A DNA stretch of 64,000 bases from Larkinella knui (lineage in GTDB: Bacteria; Bacteroidota; Bacteroidia; Cytophagales; Spirosomataceae). The notes under the pieces are model-generated. The model saw nothing but the letters and a program-made list of their open reading frames with translations. It was not told where the DNA came from and made no database searches. Numbering within the stretch: position 1 is the first letter of the stretch; each line of letters begins with the position of its first letter. Positions 18,605-28,732 of this stretch are shown piece after piece. The stretch covers positions 186,001 to 250,000 of the forward strand of contig NZ_RQJP01000006.1 in the NCBI RefSeq assembly GCF_003858645.1. Direction: 5' to 3'. A program made the translations under genes and the position numbers.

Positions 18605-19729
18605 TTAGCGCAACGATGCACTGGTAGTTGCTCCGGCTCCTTCAGCAGGTGCTGCTGTGCTGTCCGCTGGGGTTTCAGCCGGAGTTGCCGGTATATATTT
18701 TGCCGCTTTTGCTTTCAGTTTTTCCGGTACACGTGCCAGATAATCCGGGTTTTTGGTCAGCCACGGTTTCTGTTCAGCCATCCATTTGTTGTAGGCATCT
18801 TCGTCTTCAACAACTAGTGTTGTTCTCATCGAAAAGTGCCCCTGGCCACACACTTCCGTACAGGCAATCTCATACTTGAAATTTTGATTACCGGTTTCAT
18901 TCCGCATCTGTTCCGTTGTTTTATCGGCAATAAACCAGAACCGCGTAGGCATTCCCGGTACCGCATCCATTTTCACCCGCATGTGCGGAATAAAAACGCT
19001 GTGGAGTACATCTTTCGCCCGGATTTTGAGCAGAACCGGCCGGTTAACCGGAATGTGCATTTCACTCGATACCGTTACGTCATCGAACGACGTTTCATCT
19101 TCCAGGTCGATCCCCAGACTGTTGGCGGCATCGATCAACTTATAGTTGTAATTGCCCAGTTTGTCATTATCAACACCGGGATACCGCATTTCCCAGTTAA
19201 ACTGCTTACCCACAATTTCAATCGCCAATGCGTTTTCAGGCGCTTCTTTGGTAATATCACGCCATGCCCGCCAGCCGGTAAAGACTAGCAACGCCATAAC
19301 TATCGCCGGGATAACGGTCCAGATCAACTCAAGTTTGTGATTTTCCGGATAATACGTTGCCCGATGATTTTTCCGGTACTGGTATTTAAAGGCAAAGTAA
19401 AACAAGAGTGCATTAGTCACCACAAAAGCAATAGTGATGATGGTCATTGTTAACCAAAACAAGCTATCCGTATGGCGACCGTGCGGTGACGATGCTTCGG
19501 GCAGAAAAAACTGTGAAGCATGTATAAATGACCAACCTGCGGCTATCAGCCCTACCACAAAAAACGCCAGGAACAGAAACCCGTTTATCCGGTTATTTAC
19601 ACTTGATCCTATACTTTCCTCGGTTGTTGCGTCAGTGTTAACGCCTTTTAAAACAGAGGTCAATCGCGTCAGTACCAGAATAGCCAGTACGAGAAATACC
19701 AACGACAACAGTCCTACAATGTAAACCAT
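18605..19729 (-). CDS. coxB: Cytochrome c oxidase subunit II
   Basis: 374 residues. Three membrane segments are seen (about 1-22, 50-72 and 90-115), plus one at 135-152, more than the usual two. The CuA cupredoxin domain follows (about 165-310) with all ligands: H243, C290, C294, H298 and M301, in the motif CTEVCGQGHFSM. There is no C-terminal cytochrome c domain; instead the tail from about 340 is an Ala/Pro/Thr-rich stretch. Electrons therefore probably arrive from a cytochrome c domain on another subunit, such as ActA or ActE. Confidence 0.95.
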   Translation of the reverse strand: MVYIVGLLSLVFLVLAILVLTRLTSVLKGVNTDATTEESIGSSVNNRINGFLFLAFFVVGLIAAGWSFIHASQFFLPEASSPHGRHTDSLFWLTMTIITIAFVVTNALLFYFAFKYQYRKNHRATYYPENHKLELIWTVIPAIVMALLVFTGWRAWRDITKEAPENALAIEIVGKQFNWEMRYPGVDNDKLGNYNYKLIDAANSLGIDLEDETSFDDVTVSSEMHIPVNRPVLLKIRAKDVLHSVFIPHMRVKMDAVPGMPTRFWFIADKTTEQMRNETGNQNFKYEIACTEVCGQGHFSMRTTLVVEDEDAYNKWMAEQKPWLTKNPDYLARVPEKLKAKAAKYIPATPAETPADSTAAPAEGAGATTSASLR

Positions 19730-19771
19730 AGCAATCTGTGAATGAATTTGAATACAAAAAAGAACCGGTTC

Positions 19772-21094
19772 TTAAATATCGTGATGCAAAGATTCTTCGA
19801 GCATCGGGTGATTTTTAGGAATCAGGTTTGCTTTCGTTAACTGTGCAGATACTGACCATATGAAGGCACAGGCAAAGATCAGAATCATTCCGAACTCAAT
19901 CGGTCCAAATCCGCCATGCTCTCCCACCGTTCCAGGCATAATATTCGTGTAGAAGTCAAAATAGTGACCGACAAGAATTCCCCAGCAGGCAATTTTCAGA
20001 ATAATAGGCGTCCGTTTAGCATCCCGTGTCATGAGAACCAGGAAAGGGAAGACGAAACACATGAAGATATTGATGAAAAACGGGGCCTTATAGATACCGC
20101 CATACCCACTAAACCGTTCCCGATAGTAAATGGTTTCTTCCGGTAAGTTAGCGTAGTAAATGAGCATAAATTGTGCAAACCATACATAAGCCCAGAAAAT
20201 ACTGAAAGCGAACATAAACTTGCCCAAATCGTGAAAATGGCTGTCATTGACACCTTTCAGATAGCCTTTTTCTTTCAGGCTTACTACTACCAGGGTAATC
20301 ACGGCTAAGCCCGTTACGTGCCAGCTTGCCAGCGTATACCAGCCAAACATGGTACTGAACCAGTGGGTATCGATCGACATGATCAAATCCCAGGCAGAGG
20401 TGGAGGAGGTGACAGCAAAAACAACCAGAAACGCCGTCGAGTACTTGATACTTTTTTCGTAATAGGCTGTTCCACCTTCCAGATCTTCCTGCAAAGAGTA
20501 TTTACGAACTACTCTCCACAATCCGTACCAGGATACGAAGTAAAAAATCATTCGTCCCAGGAAGAAGGGCGTATTTAAAAAGCCCTTTTTGCCGGCAATA
20601 ATTGGGTCATATTCCGGGCCACCTACTTCATACAAGCCTTCGTGCGTCCAGTGAAACAGATCATGTCCGGCAACAAAGAAGGTTATCAGCATGATGACAC
20701 CTGTTACCGGCAGAAAAGCCGGCAAGGCTTCAGGAACGCGTTTGAATACGGCCGACCAGCCGGCCTGCCCCAGGTAGTTATAGGCCAGGAAAAACATGCC
20801 TGCTACGGCCGCCCCCGTGAAATAAATACTATTCACCCAAACGTTGGCCCACAAACGGGTAGTCCATTTGTAATGGTGTGCTTCCGTTGCGGCTTCGTGA
20901 GCAGCCCCGCCATGCGCAGCAGCTCCGTGAGCCGCTTCAGCATGTTCGTGTCCGCCAATTCCTTTTGCGGCCATGAAAGCACCAATGCCAACCAGTACGA
21001 CCCCAGCAATAATACCGATGGTCAGTCGGCGTTTGCTTTCGGCTGTAAATTCAAATTGTTCGTCAACAGACGGGATTGAATGTGTATGAGCCAT
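19772..21094 (-). CDS. actF: Alternative complex III membrane subunit ActF
   Basis: 440 residues. A His/Ala-rich segment (about 45-75) follows an N-terminal helix, then about ten membrane helices. The NrfD/ActC-like layout is repeated in this family and it is the usual last act gene. In alternative complex III, ActC and ActF are paralogous quinol-side membrane subunits. The order actE-actF-coxB here matches Bacteroidota act-cox operons. It has no visible cofactor motif of its own. Confidence 0.9.
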   Translation of the reverse strand: MAHTHSIPSVDEQFEFTAESKRRLTIGIIAGVVLVGIGAFMAAKGIGGHEHAEAAHGAAAHGGAAHEAATEAHHYKWTTRLWANVWVNSIYFTGAAVAGMFFLAYNYLGQAGWSAVFKRVPEALPAFLPVTGVIMLITFFVAGHDLFHWTHEGLYEVGGPEYDPIIAGKKGFLNTPFFLGRMIFYFVSWYGLWRVVRKYSLQEDLEGGTAYYEKSIKYSTAFLVVFAVTSSTSAWDLIMSIDTHWFSTMFGWYTLASWHVTGLAVITLVVVSLKEKGYLKGVNDSHFHDLGKFMFAFSIFWAYVWFAQFMLIYYANLPEETIYYRERFSGYGGIYKAPFFINIFMCFVFPFLVLMTRDAKRTPIILKIACWGILVGHYFDFYTNIMPGTVGEHGGFGPIEFGMILIFACAFIWSVSAQLTKANLIPKNHPMLEESLHHDI

Positions 21095-21130
21095 TCCTTT
21101 GTGAACTATAATGAGTATTCAATGTACTGT

Positions 21131-21739
21131 TTAACCGCCGTTTTGCAATTTCTGGACGTAATGCACGATTTTCCAGCGATCCTCGGGTGTAATCTGGGAG
21201 CCATGAGGCCACATCCGGTTTCTACCATAGGTGATCACGTGAAAAATATGCCCTTCTTTCATGCCCGACATGGAAGCATAATTAGGAACCCCTTTATATT
21301 GGGCTCCTACCAGCCCGTCGCCTTTACCGGTTTCACCGTGGCAGTGTTGACAGAAACGGGTATAGTATTCTTTTCCTTCGGCCAGGGTTTTCTCGTTGAG
21401 CGGAATGGGATTTACCAGGGTCCGTTCCGCAATTTCAATACTATCCGAAGGGATGTTGTAAATCATCAGGTTTCTAACCGTGCTATCTCCTTCTCCGAAA
21501 GTCGTATTGTAATTACGACGCGAGACGGTTCCTTTTACGGGCAGCCATAAAGCCGTACCATATCTATTATAAGGAGTTTTGAACCCATCAACTTGTTTGT
21601 AAGGCTCATAACCGACCGGCTCGTACATATTTGGTGCATACTCGCTACCTGGATTGTCGTGACCCCGCTTGCAGGCGGTTATTGTCAGCATGGCGGCTGC
21701 CATCACCAGAAGAGAGCGGTTCAATCGCATAAACTTCAT
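21131..21739 (-). CDS. actE: Alternative complex III monoheme cytochrome c ActE
   Basis: 202 residues. The N-terminus is a lipoprotein signal peptide with lipobox TITAC at about 19-23, placing it on the outer face of the membrane. One CxxCH heme site (CQHCH) lies near residue 133, and a distal Met is available in GMKEGHIFHV or RNRMWPHGSQ. The C-terminal cytochrome c fold ends in RWKIVHYVQKLQ. It probably passes electrons from the ActA/ActB arm to the oxidase. Confidence 0.92.
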   Translation of the reverse strand: MKFMRLNRSLLVMAAAMLTITACKRGHDNPGSEYAPNMYEPVGYEPYKQVDGFKTPYNRYGTALWLPVKGTVSRRNYNTTFGEGDSTVRNLMIYNIPSDSIEIAERTLVNPIPLNEKTLAEGKEYYTRFCQHCHGETGKGDGLVGAQYKGVPNYASMSGMKEGHIFHVITYGRNRMWPHGSQITPEDRWKIVHYVQKLQNGG

Positions 21740-21754
21740 GTGTCGTCAGTCGGA

Positions 21755-22291
21755 TTAAAATTGTTTTACATTTACTTCTGCAGCGCCGGATGCGCGCAAA
21801 ACCGTTGCAATCTCAGCTTCTGATTGCTTGTTTTTGCTCAAATCGATTGCCATTACAAATTTGTTATCCGTACTGCGTAGATCAAACATCAGCGGTTTCA
21901 CCGTGGGACCTAAGCCATTGGATACCAGAAACGTACCGACCATGCCAAGCGCCGTAAAAAGTACCGTAAGCTCAAACATAACCGGTATGTAGGCGGGATA
22001 AGCATAATGATCTTTCCCCCCAATAATCATAGGCCAGTCATAGCCCATGGTGTAGTACGTCAGGGCAATCATCGTAAGCAGCCCTGATAAACCAAACAGG
22101 AAGGCAGCAATACCAATCCGCGTACGTGGGTGGCCTAATGCGACATCAAGCCCGTGAATGGGAAATGGGGAGTAGACTTCGTGAATCCGCACACCCGCGC
22201 TTTTAACTTCTGTAACGGCTTTCAGGACGACTTCATCGTCATCATAAACGCCTACCAGAAATTTCGCGCTATCGTTATGTTGAACTGACAT
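21755..22291 (-). CDS. actD: Alternative complex III subunit ActD (DUF3341)
   Basis: 178 residues. An N-terminal cytoplasmic domain (about 1-60) with KFLVGVYDDDEVVLKAVTEV and EVYSPFPIHGLD is the DUF3341 signature. Two membrane helices follow (about 60-80 and 100-125), then a short soluble C-terminus. It has no cofactor site and is a structural subunit. It lies between actC and actE with a 15-base gap to actE. Confidence 0.92.
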   Translation of the reverse strand: MSVQHNDSAKFLVGVYDDDEVVLKAVTEVKSAGVRIHEVYSPFPIHGLDVALGHPRTRIGIAAFLFGLSGLLTMIALTYYTMGYDWPMIIGGKDHYAYPAYIPVMFELTVLFTALGMVGTFLVSNGLGPTVKPLMFDLRSTDNKFVMAIDLSKNKQSEAEIATVLRASGAAEVNVKQF

Positions 22292-22364
22292 TGCTTTTAA
22301 TGAAATTTTGGTAAATGAGTAACTGGTTGTCCAGGGTAATCAAGCAGGTAATGGAAAAACCCAA

Positions 22365-23792
<1,428 letters not shown>

Positions 23793-23844
23793 GGTAGTTG
23801 ATTTTACTAGTTAATGAACTATGGATTCACAATCTGAGGTGAAA

Positions 23845-26800
23845 CTACGCCCCTTCTTTTACAGCCGCAACCGGCTTATGTTCTTCATCCTTATTCCGAA
23901 TCTTGGTCAGGTACGAAATCTGCGGTCTGGTGTTGATTTCTTCCAGCACCTGGAAAGCCCGGCCTTCATTTTCCACTTTCAGCAGTTGTGAAATCGTGCT
24001 CTCCGGATTGTTCATATCGCCAAAAATAATGGCTCCGGTTGGGCAAGCCTGCGCACAGGCCGACTGGATTTCATCTGGCTCCGGTCTTCTGCGTTCTTTT
24101 TTGGCCGTCAGTTTGCCTTCCTGAATACGCTGTACGCAGAATGAACATTTCTCGATGACACCACGCGAACGAACGGTTACATCCGGATTGATAACCATCT
24201 TTCCGAGATCGTTGTTGAAGTGGTAATCGAAATTGTCGTTGTCGAAATATTTGAACCAGTTAAACCGGCGAACTTTATAAGGACAGTTGTTGGCGCAATA
24301 CCGGGTACCAACACACCGGTTGTAGGTCATCTGGTTCAAGCCTTCCGTGCTGTGCGTCGTTGCCAATACCGGGCATACCGTTTCGCAAGGGGCATTGGAG
24401 CAGTGCTGACACAGCATCGGCTGAAATACGACTTCCGGATTGGCCGAAGCTACTTCGAGCCCTTTCCGATCTTCCGCTTCCGCATCGCTGCTGTAGTAAC
24501 GGTCGATCCGCATCCAGTGCATTTCGCGCCGGTTGATCACTTCCTGCCGACCAACGACCGGGATGTTGTTTTCGGCGTTGCAACTAATCACGCACGTTCC
24601 GCACCCGGTGCAGGAGTTCAGGTCGATAATCATCCCCCACGAATGGTTCGGTTTTTCGTACCCTTTCCAAAGCGTGATATCTGTCGGCGAAACCGGACCT
24701 TCCGAAGTGACTACTTTCGGGAAATACCGACCGGCCTTAGGATCTTTTTTATACGCTGCCAGGATCGATTCCTGAATAACCGCCCGACGACCCATTACGG
24801 TATCGTGCGTTTGCGTCTGAGCAATTGCGCGGCTTCCGCCTGCTTTCGTAATTTTGACATCTGTAGCGGCAAACAGTACCGAATTGGCCGAAACCGATGC
24901 CAACGGATAGGCGTTCTTGCCAACTCCATCGGCCGATTTCCCGGCTTTCTCACGACCGTAGCCAATCGCAACAGAAACAGTACCGTCGGCTTGACCGGGC
25001 TGAATCAAAACCGGCAACTCAATAGCGGTTTTACCCGTTACTTCAATCGTGACCAGATCGTTTTGTTCAACACCCAGTTCACGGGCGGTTTTCTGTGAAA
25101 GACAGGCGTAATTATCCCAGCACGCTTTAGTAACCGGATCAGGCAACTCCTGAAGCCAGGGGTTATTGGCCATCGCTCCGGTTCCAATGCTTACATTTTC
25201 ATAGAGCGCTAATTCCAGTCCTGTTGCAGTGGGTTTGTAGCGTTGCGCTACAGCAGCAGCAGCAGCGGCCACGGTTTCCGGTCTGAAAGTGCCTGCTGCG
25301 GTAGCCGGAGCGGTTTTGAGTTCAAGTACCCCATCGTGCAGGGACTGAATCCAGAACTGATCAAAGGGCAAACCGCTTCCGGCTTGTGGATAAACCGTGG
25401 TGCGCCAGTAATTTTTAATAAATGCCTCGTAATCTGAATTTAACCCGGCCCATTTCAACAATGAAACTTGTGGCTGACGGGTTTTGAAAATCGTATTGAT
25501 CGTCGGCTGAGTCAGGCTGTAGAACCCGGGTTTCGGCTCGGCCACATCCCATGATTCCAGATAGTGAGGAGCCGGACACGTGTATTTACAAAGTGAAGCC
25601 GTTTCATCAGACCGGTCGGCAAACGAAACCGATAAACCGATCTTTGGCAAAGCTTCTTTCAGTTCGGCACCCCGTGGGTGATCATAGACCGGGTTTGCTC
25701 CATAGAAGATAGCCGCTTGAATCCGTCCTGCTTTGGCATCGCTGATGAAGGTGTTCATGGCGGCATCATTCCCCTGACGGTAATTAACCGGGTGGGTAAG
25801 ATCGATGGTTGTGCCGTAACTACCCAGCAGATTATTCAAAGCATTAACGATCACCTGAACGTTGGGATCATTTGAACCGGAAACGACCAGCGCACTCCCC
25901 CGGGCAGCCACCAGATCAGTGACAGCTTTATCCAGGTAAGCAACATCGACAGCAGCCGTGCTTACCGGGGTTCCACCCAGTTTAGCCGCTACCTTATTAT
26001 ATAATGCCGCAACAACCAGCCCTTCCTGCGAAGGCTTAATGGGTGTCCGATAATCGGCGTTGGAACCCGTAATGGACAAACCGGTTTCAAACTGGTAGTG
26101 CCGGGACATGTCTTTCTTATTACCGGCGTTTGCTCCGATTTTCCGGGTTGCGACGTATTGTCTCGAAAATTCTAACGGAGCGATCCAGCTACCCAGAAAG
26201 TCGGCAGCAATGCTGACAATCGTTTTAGCTTTACTGAAGTCGTAAGAAGGCACTACTGCCTGACCAAACGAAGTCTGGTTGGCCTGAATCAGTCCGGAAA
26301 CGGAGTTCGCGTCGTACTGGATATGCGTAGCCGTCGGATATTTGGCAATAAAAGCGGCAATGGCAGATTTTGTGGCCGGACTTACCAGTGTTGAGGAAAC
26401 AATCCGAATGGCACCACCACGTTGCAGCAGACCTGGAATTTCTTTGTCAACCGTTGCCCAGTCGCTGTCAGCTTCACCCCGCTTTGGTCCTTTCAGTTTG
26501 TCGATATCATAAAGTGACAAAACGGAAGCCTGCACCCGTGCCCAGGTGCCTCCTTTGGTTATGCTCGACAAATTATTTCCTTCAATTTTGACCGGTCGAC
26601 CTTCGCGGGTCCTTACCAGAATCGGGGCATAATCTCCTCCTTCCGTATAAGTAGAAGCATAATAATCGGCAATTCCCGGAAATGTACTTTCCGGCTTATT
26701 AATATAAGGTATAGCGCGGTGAACCGGCGTATCGCAGGCAGCCAGCGTTACCGCTGCCATGCCAAATCCTAATACTTTTAAGAAATCCCGACGGTCACTG

Positions 26801-26943
26801 CTAATGCCATCGACTATACTTCCTGATTCGGTAGACTTATTATCAGTGGCTTCTGGAAACTCCTTATACGCGTTTTTAACAAAAGATTCGTCGTTTCGTA
26901 GCTCTTCCAGTCCCCTCCAATACCGTTTATTTGTACTTTCCAT
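23845..26943 (-). CDS. actB: Alternative complex III subunit ActB (molybdopterin-oxidoreductase-like with Fe-S clusters)
   Basis: 1032 residues. A Tat-type leader with RRDFLK (51-56) is followed by a hydrophobic stretch and a lipobox Cys at 70 (LAAC). The large first domain is related to molybdopterin oxidoreductases; in ActB this domain has no cofactor. The C-terminal domain holds four cysteine groups: CTGCGTCVISC, CQHCSNAPCETVC, CVGTRYCANNC with CP, and CSFCVQ with CAQACP, giving three 4Fe-4S and one 3Fe-4S type clusters as in characterised ActB. It lies between actA and actC. Function as the electron-carrying arm follows from the family. Confidence 0.95.
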   Translation of the reverse strand: MESTNKRYWRGLEELRNDESFVKNAYKEFPEATDNKSTESGSIVDGISSDRRDFLKVLGFGMAAVTLAACDTPVHRAIPYINKPESTFPGIADYYASTYTEGGDYAPILVRTREGRPVKIEGNNLSSITKGGTWARVQASVLSLYDIDKLKGPKRGEADSDWATVDKEIPGLLQRGGAIRIVSSTLVSPATKSAIAAFIAKYPTATHIQYDANSVSGLIQANQTSFGQAVVPSYDFSKAKTIVSIAADFLGSWIAPLEFSRQYVATRKIGANAGNKKDMSRHYQFETGLSITGSNADYRTPIKPSQEGLVVAALYNKVAAKLGGTPVSTAAVDVAYLDKAVTDLVAARGSALVVSGSNDPNVQVIVNALNNLLGSYGTTIDLTHPVNYRQGNDAAMNTFISDAKAGRIQAAIFYGANPVYDHPRGAELKEALPKIGLSVSFADRSDETASLCKYTCPAPHYLESWDVAEPKPGFYSLTQPTINTIFKTRQPQVSLLKWAGLNSDYEAFIKNYWRTTVYPQAGSGLPFDQFWIQSLHDGVLELKTAPATAAGTFRPETVAAAAAAVAQRYKPTATGLELALYENVSIGTGAMANNPWLQELPDPVTKACWDNYACLSQKTARELGVEQNDLVTIEVTGKTAIELPVLIQPGQADGTVSVAIGYGREKAGKSADGVGKNAYPLASVSANSVLFAATDVKITKAGGSRAIAQTQTHDTVMGRRAVIQESILAAYKKDPKAGRYFPKVVTSEGPVSPTDITLWKGYEKPNHSWGMIIDLNSCTGCGTCVISCNAENNIPVVGRQEVINRREMHWMRIDRYYSSDAEAEDRKGLEVASANPEVVFQPMLCQHCSNAPCETVCPVLATTHSTEGLNQMTYNRCVGTRYCANNCPYKVRRFNWFKYFDNDNFDYHFNNDLGKMVINPDVTVRSRGVIEKCSFCVQRIQEGKLTAKKERRRPEPDEIQSACAQACPTGAIIFGDMNNPESTISQLLKVENEGRAFQVLEEINTRPQISYLTKIRNKDEEHKPVAAVKEGA

Positions 26944-26988
26944 ACAGTCCTTTTGATTCGTTCAACTGTTTAATGGGATTCGGTGTGA

Positions 26989-28224
26989 TTAATAATGGCA
27001 TTTTGAACACTCGAGGCCACCAATATTAGCCACTCGCAACGGTTCTTTGCTTCCCTTTTTGTGGAGGGCAACTAATTTATCGTAGTAGGCATTATCTTTC
27101 GTAGCAACTTCGGTTTTCCGGTGGCAATCGATACACCAACCCATCGTGAGTGACGACCGTTGTTCCACCACTTCCATCTTTTCAATTTCTCCGTGGCAGG
27201 TTTGACACTGAACCTGACCTACATTGGTATGCTGGGCGTGGTTGAAATACGCAAAGTCCGGTAGATTGTGAACCCGTACCCACTCAACAGGGCGATCTTC
27301 TTCAATGGCCTTGTAGATTTTCTGGATTTCCGGTGATTCCCGTTTGATCTCACCGTGGCAGTTCATACAGATATTCGCCGACGGAATGGTCGCTGATTTT
27401 CCTTTATAAACGGCGGTATGGCAGTAATTACAGTTGATCTGGTATTGACCGGCATGTAATTTATGCGAAAACGCGATGGGCTGCTTGGGGGCATACCCCT
27501 GCGAAACACCGACACTGTATAAGCCGTCGAACGTTTGTTTGGTTACAACAAAAACAAAGAGCCACAGAACGATGGAACGCAGTGTACTGTTACTGGCTGC
27601 GGCACTCAGGTTGCTTTTCAACCGCTGGAAGAAAGGCACCGACTGATCAGCCGCACCGGCAGGAGTTGGACCAACGGCTTTTGACAGGATCGTTACCAGA
27701 ACCAGTAAAACGCCCAGCACCAGCAGCATGACGACCAGCAGGCCAATCAATACCGCCGTAAATAAACCGGACGGGCTTTCGCTGGCAGCAGTACCTGCCG
27801 TTTGTCCTCCACTTGCGGTTCCCGAAGTTGGAGCAGCAGCCGGAGCCGCAGATGCGTCGACGTGTGCCAGGATGTTCTTGATATCATCATCCGACAGGTC
27901 CGGGAAGCTCTGCATCACCACGGGCTGAAACTTAGCGTACAGGGCAGTGGCATATGGGTCACCACTGGAAATAACCGCCTGTGGATTCTTGACCCACTTT
28001 ATCAACCAGGCGGTATCACGGCGTTTCGTGACCCCTTTCAGACCGGGGCCAATCACTTTTTCATCCGTTACCGCGTGGCATTGCTGACATAAAGTAGAGA
28101 ATAATTCCTTCCCTTTTGCCGCATCACCACCAGCAGCGGGGGCTTCCTGAGCCACAGACTGATAGCTACTGAACAGTGCTATCAGTACAATTACTAACGT
28201 ACTTATTACACTTTTCGAATACAT
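26989..28224 (-). CDS. actA: Alternative complex III multiheme cytochrome c ActA, with extra N-terminal heme domain
   Basis: 411 residues from the ATG at 28224, which gives a signal peptide (MYSKSVISTLVIVLIALFSS, cut near SVAQ). Another Met lies 12 codons earlier. Six CxxCH sites are present: one (CQQCH) in an N-terminal cytochrome c domain (about 25-110), then a linker with a hydrophobic helix (about 135-160) and a second helix (about 195-215), then CNYCH, CMNCH, CQTCH, CIDCH and CSKCH in the ActA pentaheme domain. It is the first gene of the operon, 58-88 bases from its promoter. The N-terminal monoheme domain could act as a tethered electron shuttle to the oxidase. Confidence 0.92.
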   Translation of the reverse strand: MYSKSVISTLVIVLIALFSSYQSVAQEAPAAGGDAAKGKELFSTLCQQCHAVTDEKVIGPGLKGVTKRRDTAWLIKWVKNPQAVISSGDPYATALYAKFQPVVMQSFPDLSDDDIKNILAHVDASAAPAAAPTSGTASGGQTAGTAASESPSGLFTAVLIGLLVVMLLVLGVLLVLVTILSKAVGPTPAGAADQSVPFFQRLKSNLSAAASNSTLRSIVLWLFVFVVTKQTFDGLYSVGVSQGYAPKQPIAFSHKLHAGQYQINCNYCHTAVYKGKSATIPSANICMNCHGEIKRESPEIQKIYKAIEEDRPVEWVRVHNLPDFAYFNHAQHTNVGQVQCQTCHGEIEKMEVVEQRSSLTMGWCIDCHRKTEVATKDNAYYDKLVALHKKGSKEPLRVANIGGLECSKCHY

Positions 28225-28287
28225 TTTAATCCATGAGAAACTGACAAAATCAGTATGCATACCTACTAATTATTTTCCATTAACGCA

Positions 28288-28318
28288 CAAAAGTAGCACA
28301 GGAACGGTTTTAATCAAA
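28288..28318 (-). promoter_or_regulatory. Promoter of the act-cox respiratory operon
   Basis: Minus strand: TTTG at 28315-28318, 19 bases, then TACTTTTG at 28288-28295, a full consensus match. It lies about 64 bases before the actA start. No equally good promoter was seen between the genes downstream, so it probably drives the whole block. Confidence 0.75.
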
Positions 28319-28419
28319 CACTTGCGGTTTGATATTTTAGTACACAATTTTATTTATACTTTGTCTAAGTAATTACTTTTCCAAGAGCGGAAAGATCATT
28401 CTAATCAGTAATTAAATCT

Positions 28420-28465
28420 AAAAAAAATGCCATCTGATGCCTGCAAGAGCAGTGTCAGATGGCAT
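28420..28465 (-). terminator. Terminator after tRNA-Cys
   Basis: Minus strand: perfect 11-bp stem ATGCCATCTGA/TCAGATGGCAT (28455-28465 and 28427-28437) with a 17-base loop, running into a run of eight T. It is the end of the rpsA/tRNA-Cys transcript and insulates the actA promoter. Confidence 0.88.
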
Positions 28466-28508
28466 TTGGGTATTTAAATAATATTGTATCCGTACGATAC
28501 ACCGGAAG

Positions 28509-28579
28509 AGGTCCCGAGCGGATTCGAACCGCTGTAAAAGGTTTTGCAGACCTCTGCCTAGCCACTCGGCCACAGGACC
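28509..28579 (-). tRNA. tRNA-Cys (anticodon GCA)
   Basis: Minus-strand cloverleaf of 71 bases: acceptor GGTCCTG/CGGGACC (one G-U pair), discriminator T, anticodon loop CTGCAAA (anticodon GCA), T arm with GTTCGAATC. CCA is not encoded. It lies 154 bases after rpsA and just before a strong terminator. Confidence 0.95.
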
Positions 28580-28732
28580 TTTTGTGTTGGAGTTTGGGAA
28601 TCTAAAAAATGGGGAGTTCTACTTAGAAAAACCGCCTGAATTCTTAAATTCCCAAACTCCACTACTTATTACTATGCCGCAAACTTACTACAAAATTCAT
28701 TCCAGACAGCGCGGCTTTTCAAAAAATCAAAC

